In this document: piece by piece, positions 50,828 through 60,130 of the stretch | Numbering within the stretch: the first letter of the stretch is position 1 | Layout: the number at the start of each line of letters is the position of its first letter | Assembly (NCBI GenBank): GCA_025451725.1 | Contig: JANWJX010000040.1 | Location: 1-64,000 of the forward strand | Origin: Allostellaceae bacterium | GTDB lineage: Bacteria; Pseudomonadota; Alphaproteobacteria; ATCC43930; CGMCC-115725 | DNA: 64,000 bases | Direction of reading: 5' to 3' | The notes under the pieces: model-generated | Seen by the model: only the letters and a program-made list of their open reading frames with translations | Told to the model about the DNA's origin: nothing | Database searches by the model: none | Translations under genes and position numbers: made by a program

Positions 50828-51565
50828 ATGGAAACGCTCAAGCACTTCGATCTTTCGGCCTTGCTCTGGGTGAACCATTTTGCCCACCACCACGCCAGGT
50901 TCGATCATTTTATCGAGGCGTGGATAAACCTGAACTTCCTGCAGGGAGGCTTCTTTTTCCTCTTCCTGTGGTGGATGTGGTTCCGCAAATCGAGCAATCC
51001 GGAAGCCGACCGGATCGATGCCATACGCATCCTGTTTGCCGTCTGGGGCACAATCATCATTGCGCGAGCGCTGCAAATCGGGTTGCCGCACCGTTTGCGG
51101 CCGCTTAACGATCCGACTGTCGCCTTCGTCATGCCTTACGGTGGCGTCAAAGACGTCGCCGCGCATTTCAGTTCTTTTCCGAGCGATCATGCCATCGTGT
51201 ATTTCGCCCTGGCGACGGCGATTTGGGCGCGCTATCGCTGGCTCGGCGCGGTTTGCTGCCTATGGACGTTGATCTTTGCCTGTTTGTCGCGGGTATATGC
51301 CGGCTATCATTATCCAGGCGACGTCCTGGTCGGCGCCATCATCGGCATTCTGTTCATGTACGTAACCGAAAGGGCGCTCTCGCCGCGCGCGATGGGCTGG
51401 GTTGTCGCGAAGGCGTTTCGATGGGAGCGGCACCACCCCGCTTCGTTCTACTGCGTTGCCGTCGCAATCACTTACGAGTGTATGGATTTGTTCGAGGACG
51501 TACGGATCATCGGACGATTCGCCGTCAAAATCGTCCTTGGGAAGGATATCGGCTTGTTTAGCTGA
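50828..51565 (+). CDS. PAP2-family membrane phosphatase
   Basis: 245 residues. About six membrane spans. Acid-phosphatase motifs are H-R-L-R-P (motif 1, with Arg in place of the usual first Lys), F-P-S-D-H (motif 2) and S-R-V-Y-A-G-Y-H-Y-P-G-D (motif 3). It probably dephosphorylates lipid phosphates such as undecaprenyl diphosphate or phosphatidate. It is divergent from the cyclase across a 220-base gap in which no other feature was recognised; no strong ribosome site is seen. Confidence 0.87.
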   Translation: METLKHFDLSALLWVNHFAHHHARFDHFIEAWINLNFLQGGFFFLFLWWMWFRKSSNPEADRIDAIRILFAVWGTIIIARALQIGLPHRLRPLNDPTVAFVMPYGGVKDVAAHFSSFPSDHAIVYFALATAIWARYRWLGAVCCLWTLIFACLSRVYAGYHYPGDVLVGAIIGILFMYVTERALSPRAMGWVVAKAFRWERHHPASFYCVAVAITYECMDLFEDVRIIGRFAVKIVLGKDIGLFS

Positions 51566-51577
51566 AGCTTCCTTTCC

Positions 51578-52354
51578 TCAGCGCGCGAAATCGCGCAGCA
51601 CGCCCGCGAGCGGCGCCGGCTCGACGCTGACGGCGCCGGTGAACGGGTGGTCGATGGCGACGATGATGAACAGGCCCGAGAAGATCAGGAGGCTGAGCGC
51701 CCCGGTCATCAACGTCTGCGCGCGCAGATTCTCGGTGCCGAAAAAGAATGTAAAACCGACCGTGACCAGCGCGCCGCCGAACAGTACCAGCCACATCACG
51801 CCCGGCACGATGCCCGAAGCCAGCGCCAGCCGCTCGCGCCGCGCCGTGGTGACGCCGTCGAGCTGGCGCAGAATGTCGGCAAGCGCGGCGCCGCCACGCG
51901 CGTCGGCTGGCGTGTAGGTCAGGAGGTCGGCGTAGATCTTGTCGAGCGCGCGGTTGGCCGCCGGGCTGGCCATGCCGCGCGCCATTGCCGGCCAGTCGTC
52001 GCGGATCGCGGCCCTGAGATAGTCGGTCATGTCCGCGCGCAGCGTTGCGCCTGCCGCGTCGCCGATGCCGGCCGCGAGGCGATAGATCGTGGTCGCGGCG
52101 CCGGCCTCGCGCGTCACCGCGCCGTCGGCGTCGTCGAATTTCTGCCACACCACGATCACCGCAAATGCCAGCAGCACGGCATAGAGCACGCCGAGCGTCG
52201 CGAATTTGAAGCCGGCGACCTCGTTGTTGGCGCGCAGCCGGTGCAGATCGACGTAGCGCCGCACCAGAAACGGCCCGCACATCGCCAGCGCCGTCAACAC
52301 GCCGACCAGCGCCACGGCGGACACCCACAACGGCATGGCGGTGATGGCAATCAT
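51578..52354 (-). CDS. DUF4239 membrane protein, second copy
   Basis: 258 residues from ATG 52354. Same layout as the protein at 46580: two N-terminal membrane helices, soluble middle and two C-terminal helices, with L-Y-A-V-L-L-A-F and T-R-E-A-G-A-A shared in style. It is clearly diverged, so not a recent duplicate. Function unknown. The 247 bases upstream to 52601 hold an A/T-rich stretch near 52496-52520 that may be a promoter. Confidence 0.84.
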   Translation of the reverse strand: MIAITAMPLWVSAVALVGVLTALAMCGPFLVRRYVDLHRLRANNEVAGFKFATLGVLYAVLLAFAVIVVWQKFDDADGAVTREAGAATTIYRLAAGIGDAAGATLRADMTDYLRAAIRDDWPAMARGMASPAANRALDKIYADLLTYTPADARGGAALADILRQLDGVTTARRERLALASGIVPGVMWLVLFGGALVTVGFTFFFGTENLRAQTLMTGALSLLIFSGLFIIVAIDHPFTGAVSVEPAPLAGVLRDFAR

Positions 52355-52601
52355 GACCGCATTAGCCGGCAAAAAAGTGGCGGGCGCAACCCGGCCGGCA
52401 CGCGCCCGCGCGTCAATGATGACCTCGCCACCTTTCGGCAGGTCAGTGGTTCACGCCGACGCGCATAGCCCGAAGCGCGTGTCGATTTGGGTCTATGATA
52501 TATTTTAATAGATATAACGAGTCACAAGCAGATTGGTTGGTTGGGAACCGCGAAAACTCGGGCTAGATTCTCGCGTAGCGATGACAGTGAGGGCGCGAGC
52601 G

Positions 52602-53888
52602 ATGAACTGGCCGAACCTGCTGCGCGGAATGGCGATGTTAGGAGTCGTTGCTGGGTCGGCGCTGCCGGCGGCAGCGATGGATCGCGGGGAATATCTTGCC
52701 CGTGCCGGCGATTGCGTCGCCTGTCATTCCGTGCCCGGCGGCAAGGCCTTTGCCGGCGGCCTCAAAATGGGCACGCCGCTCGGCAACATCTACGCGACCA
52801 ACATCACGCCGGACAAAGAGACCGGCATCGGCGACTACAGCCTCGCCGATTTCGACCGCGCGTTGCGGCGCGGCATGGCGCGCGACGGTCATCACCTTTA
52901 TCCCGCGATGCCGTACCCGTCCTACGCCAAGCTGACCGACGCGGACGTCGCTTCACTCTATGAATTCTTCATGAAGGAAGTGCCGCCGGCGCGTCAGGCC
53001 AACCGGCCGAGCGAAATTCCGTGGCCGCTCGATATGCGCTGGCCGATCGCGTTGTGGAACGTCGTGTTCATGGATCGCGGCGTGTTCCAGCCCAGGGTCG
53101 GCGAGAGCGAGACGTGGAATCGCGGCGCGTACCTCGTCGAAGGGTTGGGCCATTGCGGCGCCTGTCACACGCCGCGCGGTCTCGCCTGGAACGAGGAGGC
53201 GCTCGATTCAAGCCGCGGCAAGTTCCTCGCGGGCGCGATGCTGGATTTCTGGTCGGCGCCCAATCTGCGCGGCGACGTCAATGCGGGGCTCGGACGCTGG
53301 TCGAAGGCCGACCTCGTGCAGTACCTCAAAACCGGACATAATCGCGACGGCGCGGTGTTCGGCTCGATGATCGACGTCATCAACAACTCGTCACCCTATT
53401 TGAGCGACGCCGATCTCGACGCGGTCGCAACTTATCTCAAATCGCTGCAGGCGACCGCGCCCGACGAGAAGCCGTGGGCCTACGACGCGGCGACCACCAA
53501 GATGCTGCGCTCGGGCCATCCCGAGGGGCGCGGCGCCGCGCTCTATCTCGGTCAGTGCGTGTCGTGCCACGTCGATACCGGGCTCGGCTTCGCGCCGTTC
53601 CTGCCGCCGCTCGCCGGCAACCCGACGCTGCTCGACAAGGACCCGTCGTCGCTGATCAACATCGTTCTCAACGGCTCGAACCAGATCGTGATCAAGGGCG
53701 TGCCCGACGCCTATCGCATGCCGCAATTCCGCATCAACCTCAGCGACCAGGAAATCGCGGACGTGGTGACGTTTATCCGCAAGGGCTGGGGCAACGGCGG
53801 CAGCGCGGTAACGGCCGCGGACGTCGCAGCGATGCGCAAGGCCACCGACCCGTCGAGCGACCGGGTGGTGATTCTGAAAATGCGGTGA
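52602..53888 (+). CDS. Triheme cytochrome c, membrane dehydrogenase subunit
   Basis: 428 residues from ATG 52602 (ATG 52581 possible). The Sec signal is about 1-25 (A-A-A-M). Three haem c sites are present: C-V-A-C-H at 38-42, C-G-A-C-H near 183 and C-V-S-C-H near 318. This is the AdhB-type electron-transfer subunit that passes electrons from periplasmic alcohol or aldehyde dehydrogenases to ubiquinone. It converges on the molybdenum subunit gene at 53890, its likely partner. Confidence 0.9.
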   Translation: MNWPNLLRGMAMLGVVAGSALPAAAMDRGEYLARAGDCVACHSVPGGKAFAGGLKMGTPLGNIYATNITPDKETGIGDYSLADFDRALRRGMARDGHHLYPAMPYPSYAKLTDADVASLYEFFMKEVPPARQANRPSEIPWPLDMRWPIALWNVVFMDRGVFQPRVGESETWNRGAYLVEGLGHCGACHTPRGLAWNEEALDSSRGKFLAGAMLDFWSAPNLRGDVNAGLGRWSKADLVQYLKTGHNRDGAVFGSMIDVINNSSPYLSDADLDAVATYLKSLQATAPDEKPWAYDAATTKMLRSGHPEGRGAALYLGQCVSCHVDTGLGFAPFLPPLAGNPTLLDKDPSSLINIVLNGSNQIVIKGVPDAYRMPQFRINLSDQEIADVVTFIRKGWGNGGSAVTAADVAAMRKATDPSSDRVVILKMR

Positions 53889-53889
53889 G

Positions 53890-56088
53890 CTACAGGCTCG
53901 CCGTCCGGGTGTACGACAGATCCTGGTCCATCAGCGGCAACGAGCGGACGCGCTTGCCGCTGACGGCGAAGATCGCGTTCGCCACGGCGGGCGCGATCGG
54001 CGCGGTGCCGGGCTCGCCGACGCCGCCCCACTTCTTGCCGCCGGTCAGCGCAAGATGCACCTCGGTCTTCGGCGCCTGCGCCAGGCGCACCATCTGGTAG
54101 GAGTCGAAATTGCCCTGCTCGATGGCGCCGTTCTTGACCGTGATCTTGCCGTAAAGCGCGGCGGTCAGGCCGAAGATGGTGCCGCCTTCCATCTGTTCCT
54201 GGATGGTCAGCGGATTGACGGCGTGGCCGGAATCCGCGGCATAGACCACGCGCTCGACCTTGAGTTTGCCTTGCGGCGTCAGGTCGATCTCGGCGACGCA
54301 GCCGACCACGCTGCCGAAACATTCGGTGATCGCGATGCCGCGGCCCTTGCCGGCCGCGAGTTTCTTGCCCCAATCGCTTTTCACGGCCAGCGTGTCGAGC
54401 ACTTTCATCCAGTCGGCGCGATGGCCCAGCAGGGCGCGACGGAATGCCACCGGGTCCTTGCCGGCGGCGTGCGCCATCTCGTCGACGAAGCTTTCGAGGA
54501 AGAAGGCGTTCTGCGACGCGCCGACCGAGCGCCAGAAGCTCACCGGGATGTGCGTGTTCTTGAGATGCACCTCGAAACGCTGATTGGCGATGTCGTAGGG
54601 ATTGGTCGCCAGCGCATCGACCGCCGGTCCCTCGACGCCGTTCTTGACGAATTGCGGCATGTTGTTCGAGCGGAACAGCGAGCCCACCGCGACCCGCGCG
54701 CTGAGCGCCACCGGCTTGCCTTGCGGGTCGAGCCCGGCGGCGAAGCGTATTGCGGCTTGGGGCCGGTAGCGGTCGTGCCGCATGTCCTCCTCGCGCGACC
54801 AGATCAGCTTCACCGGCTTGCCGACCGCCTTCGACACGAACGCCGCCTGCACGCCTTCGTCGACGCCGCCGCGCCGGCCGAAGCCGCCGCCGAGGAACGC
54901 GTTATGGACATGAACCTGCTCGGGCTTCATGCGCATGATGCCGACGAGCGCCTTGAGCGTGTTGTTCGCCATCTGGGTGCCGACCCAGAGGTCGAGCCGG
55001 TCGGCCTGCCAGTGCGCCGTTGCGTTGAGCGGCTCCATCGTGGCGTGCGCGAGATACGGCACTTCGTAGATCGCTTCGAGCTTGATCGCGGCGCCGGCGA
55101 TGGCTTTGCCGGCGTCGCCGTCGTTGCGCGCCACTGCGCCCGGCTTGTCGAGCGCGGCGCGATATTCGGCGTTGAATTGCGCGCTGTCGGTATTGCCGTC
55201 GGCGCCGGTGTTCCATTCGGGCTGAAGCTTGGCCAGCGCCTGCCTGGCGCGCCAGTAAGAATCGGCGACCACGGCGACGGCGTTCGGCAGTTTCACCACT
55301 TTGATGACGCCGCGTGCGCCGGAGATCGGCGCTTCGTCGACGTTCGCGAGCTTGCCGCCCGGCACCGGGCAGGCCAGCACCGCGGCGTAGACCATATCCG
55401 GCACGCGCGTATCGATGCCGTATTTGGCCGAGCCGTCGACCTTCGCCGGCACGTCGACGCGCTTCATCGGCTGGCCGATCAGCGTGTATTGTTCGGGCGG
55501 TTTGATCGCGACGTCCTTGTTGAGCTTGATCTTGGCGGCGTCGCCGACCAGCTCGCCATATCGCAACGTTTTTCCCGACTTGGCGTGCGTCACGACGCTG
55601 TTCGCCGCCGTCAGCTCGCCCGCCGGCACTTGCAGGCGCGACGCCGCGGCCTGGATCAGGCGCTCGCGCGCGTTGGCGCCGATCTGCTGCATCAGGCCGT
55701 GGGATTCGCGCACAGTGCGGCTGCCGACCGAAGCCTGGTTGCCGTAGACATTGTTCTCGCGGACCGAGCGGTTTGCCGAGGCGTATTCGGTGCGGACCTT
55801 CGACCAGTCGCATTGCAGCTCTTCCGCGACGCACATGACGAGCGCCGTCATCGAGCCCTGGCCCATCTCCGCGCGCTGATAGCGGATCAGCACGGAATCG
55901 TCGGGCTCGATCGCGATCCAGGCGTCGAGTTCGTGCGGCGCGACGCCGTCATCGTCCCACGGCGTCGCCGACACCGTCGCCGCGTCGCCGAGCTGCGGCA
56001 GGGCCGAGAGACCGACCGCAAGGCCGCCGGTCGCCGTCACGCCGGTGACGAGGAAGCGGCGGCGGGAAAGAGCGATGTTTCCGTCCAT
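53890..56088 (-). CDS. Molybdopterin aldehyde oxidoreductase, large subunit (xanthine dehydrogenase family, Tat-exported)
   Basis: 732 residues from ATG 56088, with GGAGG six bases upstream. A Tat signal S-R-R-R-F-L-V-T-G (8-16) shows export in folded form. The body is the IorB-type molybdenum subunit, ending with W-G-G-V-G-E-P-G, where the Glu is the catalytic base. It oxidises aldehydes or N-heterocycles by hydroxylation. The 2Fe-2S subunit lies just upstream on the same strand. Confidence 0.92.
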   Translation of the reverse strand: MDGNIALSRRRFLVTGVTATGGLAVGLSALPQLGDAATVSATPWDDDGVAPHELDAWIAIEPDDSVLIRYQRAEMGQGSMTALVMCVAEELQCDWSKVRTEYASANRSVRENNVYGNQASVGSRTVRESHGLMQQIGANARERLIQAAASRLQVPAGELTAANSVVTHAKSGKTLRYGELVGDAAKIKLNKDVAIKPPEQYTLIGQPMKRVDVPAKVDGSAKYGIDTRVPDMVYAAVLACPVPGGKLANVDEAPISGARGVIKVVKLPNAVAVVADSYWRARQALAKLQPEWNTGADGNTDSAQFNAEYRAALDKPGAVARNDGDAGKAIAGAAIKLEAIYEVPYLAHATMEPLNATAHWQADRLDLWVGTQMANNTLKALVGIMRMKPEQVHVHNAFLGGGFGRRGGVDEGVQAAFVSKAVGKPVKLIWSREEDMRHDRYRPQAAIRFAAGLDPQGKPVALSARVAVGSLFRSNNMPQFVKNGVEGPAVDALATNPYDIANQRFEVHLKNTHIPVSFWRSVGASQNAFFLESFVDEMAHAAGKDPVAFRRALLGHRADWMKVLDTLAVKSDWGKKLAAGKGRGIAITECFGSVVGCVAEIDLTPQGKLKVERVVYAADSGHAVNPLTIQEQMEGGTIFGLTAALYGKITVKNGAIEQGNFDSYQMVRLAQAPKTEVHLALTGGKKWGGVGEPGTAPIAPAVANAIFAVSGKRVRSLPLMDQDLSYTRTASL

Positions 56089-56099
56089 GATCGCCTCCC

Positions 56100-56555
56100 T
56101 CACGCTTTCATCAGCGCGGCGGCGCGGTGGATGCCGCGGCGCAAGCGCTCATAGGTACCGCAGCGGCAGATATTGGTGATGTTGGCGTCGATCTCTTCGT
56201 CGGTCGGATTGGGATTGGCCTTGAGGAACGATGCCACCGCCATGATCTGGCCGGACTGGCAATAGCCGCATTGCGGCACGTCCTCCTCGATCCATGCTTT
56301 CTGCACCGGGTGCGAGCGGTCGGCGGACAAGCCCTCGATGGTGACGATGCTCGCGCCGTCGAGCGCGCCGATCGGCGCCGAGCACGAGCGCATCGCGCGC
56401 CCATCGATCTCGACCGTGCAGGCGCCGCATTGCGCGACGCCGCAGCCGAACTTGGTGCCGGTGAGGCCGATCTCGTCGCGCAGCACCCAGAGCAGGGGCG
56501 TCTCCGGTTCGAGATCGAATTGATAGGACTTGCCGTTGACCGTGAGCGAGATCAT
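56100..56555 (-). CDS. 2Fe-2S subunit of the molybdenum aldehyde oxidoreductase
   Basis: 151 residues from ATG 56555, with GGAG upstream. The plant-type cluster is C-G-V-A-Q-C-G-A-C with a later Cys (near residue 60), and the second cluster in the helical domain uses C-G-Y-C-Q and C-R-C-G-T. It has no signal of its own and should be carried out through the Tat pathway by the large subunit, which begins 11 bases downstream. Confidence 0.93.
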   Translation of the reverse strand: MISLTVNGKSYQFDLEPETPLLWVLRDEIGLTGTKFGCGVAQCGACTVEIDGRAMRSCSAPIGALDGASIVTIEGLSADRSHPVQKAWIEEDVPQCGYCQSGQIMAVASFLKANPNPTDEEIDANITNICRCGTYERLRRGIHRAAALMKA

Positions 56556-56647
56556 GGCGCGCTCCAATGATCGAATCCGATAAGTGGAAGATTAGCACGG
56601 AGGCGCCGGCGTCAACAGGCCGCGTATGAGAATGGCTGGGGTGCGGC

Positions 56648-56759
56648 CTTCGAGACGCGGTCTGCGGCCGCTCCTCAGGCTGAGGATTTTCTTTGTCCAT
56701 TGAGAGGCCATGAGACATGTTCCTCATCCTGAGGAGCGAGCGAAGCTCGCATCTCGAAG
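56648..56759. repeat. Inverted repeat of the CTCCTCAGG family, 39-base arms
   Basis: The arm at 56648-56686 and the reverse complement of 56721-56759 match over most of their length (cores CTTCGAGA-x-GCG and CGCTCCTCAGG-x-TGAGGA; mismatches lie in the middle third). This is a repeat of the type scattered between genes in Bradyrhizobium-like genomes. It lies upstream of the transporter gene and rules out an earlier start at 56710. Confidence 0.75.
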
Positions 56760-56784
56760 CACGCGCCGGGGGAAATCCAGCCGA

Positions 56785-58056
56785 ATGACCGTTGCCGCCG
56801 ACACGCGAGACGCCGAAAAGCCGTCCTCCCTGATGATCGCCGCCGCATCGGTGGGGAACGCGCTCGAATGGTTCGACCTGCTGATCTACGGCTATTTCGC
56901 GGTCACGATTTCGAAACTGTTTTTCCCCTCGAGCGATCCGACCGTGTCGCTGCTCCTGGCGCTCGGCACGTTCGGCGCCGCCTATCTGGTGCGGCCCTTG
57001 GGTGCGCTGGTGCTCGGCGCCTATGCCGACCGCGCCGGCCGCAAGGCGTCGATGATGGTGTCGATCCTCTTGATGATGCTCGGCACGCTGCTGATGGCGG
57101 TGATGCCGACTTACAAATCCATCGGCGTCGTGGCGCCGATCGCCGTGCTGATCGCGCGGCTGCTGCAGGGTTTTTCCGTCGGCGGCGAGTTCGGCAGCGT
57201 GACCTCGTTCCTGGTCGAGCATGGACCGCACCGACGCGGCTATTTCGCCGCTTATCAATGGGCGGGGCAGGGTCTCGCCGCGGTGCTGGCGTCGCTGTTC
57301 GGCGTCATCCTGACGACGCAGCTCACGTCCGACCAGGTCAACGATTGGGGCTGGCGCGTGCCCTATATCTTCGGCCTGCTGATCGGGCCGGTCGGTTTCT
57401 ATATCCGCGGTAAGGTCGCCGAGACGCCCGAGTTCATCGCCGCTGAACGCGCTCGCGCACCGGTGCGCGAACTGTTGGCGACGCAATGGCATCGCGTGCT
57501 GCTCGCCATCGGGGTGTCGGTGGTGTCGAACAGTTCCAACTACATCATCCTCTACATGCCGACCTACGCCATCCGGCAGCTCCATCTGCCGCCGTCGAGC
57601 GGCTTCATCGCGACGCTGATGGGCGCGCTGATCCTGATGATCGGCGCGCCGTTCGCGGGCCATTGGTCCGACCGTGTCGGCCGCACCCGCATCATGCTGA
57701 TCGCTTCGGTCCTGTTTCTTGTCACCGCCTATCCGTCGTTTTTGTTGCTCACGAGCGTCGGCACGCTGGCGATCTTGGTCGCGGTGGTGTGCTGGCTCGA
57801 TCTGGTGAAGACGAGCTATAGCGGCGTGCTGCCGTCGCTGCTCGCCGATCTGTTCCCGACCCGCACGCGTGGCACCGGCATGGCGCTGAGCTACAATATC
57901 TCCGTGCCGATTTTCGGCGGCTTCGCGCCCTTCATCTCGGCGTGGCTGATCGCGCGGACCGGCGACGCCCGCGCGCCAAGCTTTTATCTGATGGCGACGG
58001 CGGCGCTCAGCGTCGTCGCCCTCTCCCTGGTCGCGCGCCGGTTGCGCATCCGCTAG
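56785..58056 (+). CDS. MFS transporter, metabolite:H+ symporter (MHS) type
   Basis: 423 residues from ATG 56785, after the repeat. Twelve membrane spans. MHS hallmarks are N-A-L-E-W-F-D-L-L-I-Y-G near residue 30, G-A-Y-A-D-R-A-G-R-K and R-L-L-Q-G-F-S-V-G-G-E-F-G. Substrates in the family are organic acids and osmolytes. The next gene encodes a Rieske oxygenase, so an aromatic acid is plausible (inference). Confidence 0.9.
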   Translation: MTVAADTRDAEKPSSLMIAAASVGNALEWFDLLIYGYFAVTISKLFFPSSDPTVSLLLALGTFGAAYLVRPLGALVLGAYADRAGRKASMMVSILLMMLGTLLMAVMPTYKSIGVVAPIAVLIARLLQGFSVGGEFGSVTSFLVEHGPHRRGYFAAYQWAGQGLAAVLASLFGVILTTQLTSDQVNDWGWRVPYIFGLLIGPVGFYIRGKVAETPEFIAAERARAPVRELLATQWHRVLLAIGVSVVSNSSNYIILYMPTYAIRQLHLPPSSGFIATLMGALILMIGAPFAGHWSDRVGRTRIMLIASVLFLVTAYPSFLLLTSVGTLAILVAVVCWLDLVKTSYSGVLPSLLADLFPTRTRGTGMALSYNISVPIFGGFAPFISAWLIARTGDARAPSFYLMATAALSVVALSLVARRLRIR

Positions 58057-58151
58057 CCACATCGCGGTATTTCCGCTCTGCGAAAATCGTGCTGGCGCGG
58101 GGCGGGCGCGCTTGGCTAAATGGCGGGCAATAACGACCCTGGAGGAAGCCC

Positions 58152-59492
58152 GTGCTGTCACGCGAGAACAACGAACTTCTGTGCCGCGTCGGACCTGGAA
58201 CGCCGATGGGCGCGCTGATGCGGGAATATTGGATTCCCGCGCTGCCGTCGAACGAGTTTCCCGGCCCCGACAGCCCGCCGAAGCGCATGAAGCTCCTCGG
58301 CGAAAACATCATCATGTATCGCGATACGAAGGGCCGCATGGGCGCGATCGCCGAGGCCTGCCCGCATCGCGGCGCGTCGCTCTATTTCGCGCGCAACGAG
58401 GATTGCGGCATCCGCTGCGCCTATCACGGCTGGAAATTCGACCTCGACGGCAATTGCATCGACGCGCCCACCGAGCCGATGGAGCGCCGCATGCGCTTCC
58501 AGCAATCGATCAAGGCACGCGCCTTCCCATGCCGCGACGTCAACAAGATGGTCTGGATCTATATGGGCCCGCGCAAGGAACCGCCGCCGTTCCCGGCCTT
58601 CGAGATCAACACGCTGCCCTACGATCATGTCGGCGAGCCATCGATCATGATGGAAGAGGCGAACTGGCTGCAAAACATGGAGGGCGATCTCGACAGCGCC
58701 CACCTCAATTTCCTGCACAGCCGTCTCCAGGAGAAAGCGCCCCCGCCCAAACACGGCATCCAGGGCTTCTGGTCGCCGGATCCCGATCCGCCGGTGCTGG
58801 ATGTCCAACCGACGGAATATGGCGCGTACTACACGGCGAAGCGGCGCTACCGGAACAACGAGGACTGGCACCGCATCAATCAGTTCATCTTCCCGTTCCA
58901 CACCATGATCACGACCGGCGACGGCACCATCAACCTGCGCTCGTTCGTGCCGCTGGACGATCATTACGCGATGCTGATCTCGCATCGCGGCCATCCCAAA
59001 CGCCCGATCACGCCGGAGGAAAACCGCGTCCTCACCTTCGACGAAGTCGGCGGTTTCATCCCGCGCACCGAGGATCCGCGGACCTACTTCATGACCGCGG
59101 CGAACAAACGCAACGATTACGCGCGCGATCTGCAGGTCGAGAAGGAGGCGATGTTCAACGGCATTCCGTTCATCGGCAATCTCCAGGATCGCGCGATGAC
59201 GGAGCTGATGTGCTCCGACGACGGCGAGCCGCTCTACGACCGCACCAAGGAGCATCTCGGCTCCTCCGACGCGCAGGTGGCGCTGGTGCGGCGGCAGTTG
59301 TTGCAGGCCGTCACCGACCTGCGCGACCAGAAAAAGGTCCCGCCGAACGTCGACAACGTGAAGCTCGACCGCGTGCGGTCGGCGTCGCACATCTTCCCGG
59401 CCGACGCCGACTGGCGGAAGCTGAGCGAAGGCTCGCGCGACGTCGATAGCGGCGCCCCGGTCGGCGCCGAAGTGCCGCTGATCATTCAGTAA
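58152..59492 (+). CDS. Rieske non-haem iron oxygenase, phthalate 4,5-dioxygenase-like
   Basis: 446 residues from GTG 58152, with GAGGAAG just upstream. The Rieske cluster is C70-P-H72 and C89-x2-H92. The mononuclear iron site is E-G-D-L-D181-S-A-H184-L-N-F-L-H189. This matches phthalate-dioxygenase-type alpha subunits that hydroxylate aromatic acids or demethylate aryl ethers. No reductase gene is adjacent, so electrons must come from elsewhere. It ends 26 bases before an intrinsic terminator. Confidence 0.92.
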   Translation: MLSRENNELLCRVGPGTPMGALMREYWIPALPSNEFPGPDSPPKRMKLLGENIIMYRDTKGRMGAIAEACPHRGASLYFARNEDCGIRCAYHGWKFDLDGNCIDAPTEPMERRMRFQQSIKARAFPCRDVNKMVWIYMGPRKEPPPFPAFEINTLPYDHVGEPSIMMEEANWLQNMEGDLDSAHLNFLHSRLQEKAPPPKHGIQGFWSPDPDPPVLDVQPTEYGAYYTAKRRYRNNEDWHRINQFIFPFHTMITTGDGTINLRSFVPLDDHYAMLISHRGHPKRPITPEENRVLTFDEVGGFIPRTEDPRTYFMTAANKRNDYARDLQVEKEAMFNGIPFIGNLQDRAMTELMCSDDGEPLYDRTKEHLGSSDAQVALVRRQLLQAVTDLRDQKKVPPNVDNVKLDRVRSASHIFPADADWRKLSEGSRDVDSGAPVGAEVPLIIQ

Positions 59493-59518
59493 GCTGGCCT
59501 ACGGACCGGGCGGAAAAG

Positions 59519-59552
59519 GACCCTCCCCGGGTTTCCCGGGGAGGGTCTTTTA
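59519..59552 (+). terminator. Rho-independent terminator after the Rieske oxygenase
   Basis: A perfect 13-base stem (59519-59531 with 59535-59547), a three-base TTT loop, and then TTTTATT. This is the clearest intrinsic terminator in the window. It separates the oxygenase unit from the chemosensory operon. The 140 bases that follow are A/T-rich and probably contain that operon's promoter. Confidence 0.9.
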
Positions 59553-59692
59553 TTGCCGACGCTAATTGGTTAATTTCGATAATTTCCTGTTTAACGGGAA
59601 TTCAAAATCCTGTAACACGCGTTTTACGCGAATGTTCGCGCCAGTCGCCTCGCATAAGTTTAAGGAGACCGGCAATTCGTACCATCGTTGTC

Positions 59693-60130
59693 ATGCTGTG
59701 CCGGGTCGGCAATCAGCTTTGCGCCCTGCCTTTGATTCATGTTGTCGAGACCATGCGCCCGCTTCCAGTGCGGCCCATGCCGGGCATGCCTCCGTTCATC
59801 GCGGGCTTGTCGCTGATACGCGGCAACCCTCTGCCGGTTGTGGATGGCGCGGCGCTGATCGGCCAGCCCGGCGTGGCGCCGGCGGCGCGCTTCATCACGC
59901 TTCAGGTCGGCGCGCGCCAGGTCGTGCTGGCGGTGCAGGACGTGGTCGATATTCGCGCGCTTGCCGCCGATCCGTTTCAGGCGATGCCGCCGCTTTTGGG
60001 TGGCGCGCAGACCGACGTCGTATCGGCCATCGGCGCGCTCGACGCCGAATTCCTGTGGCTGCTCGACGCCGCGCGCATGGTGCCCGCAGAGCTCGGTGCT
60101 GCCGGCGAATTGCACGAGGCGACGGCATGA
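59693..60130 (+). CDS. CheW-domain coupling protein 1 (WspB-like)
   Basis: 145 residues from ATG 59693. The CheW fold shows L-C-A-L-P-L-I-H-V-V-E-T and L-I-R-G-N-P-L-P-V-V-D. No ribosome site precedes the ATG, but AAGGAG at 59662-59667 is spaced seven bases from an in-frame ATT at 59675. Starting there would add six residues and match the usual CheW N-terminus better, so a rare ATT start is possible. It couples the receptor at 62131 to CheA. The stop overlaps the cheR start (ATGA). Confidence 0.82.
   Translation: MLCRVGNQLCALPLIHVVETMRPLPVRPMPGMPPFIAGLSLIRGNPLPVVDGAALIGQPGVAPAARFITLQVGARQVVLAVQDVVDIRALAADPFQAMPPLLGGAQTDVVSAIGALDAEFLWLLDAARMVPAELGAAGELHEATA

Noticed and set aside
56710-56784. 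Upstream extension of the MFS transporter
   Set aside because: The added residues are translated from the intergenic inverted repeat; ATG 56785 fits the family N-terminus.
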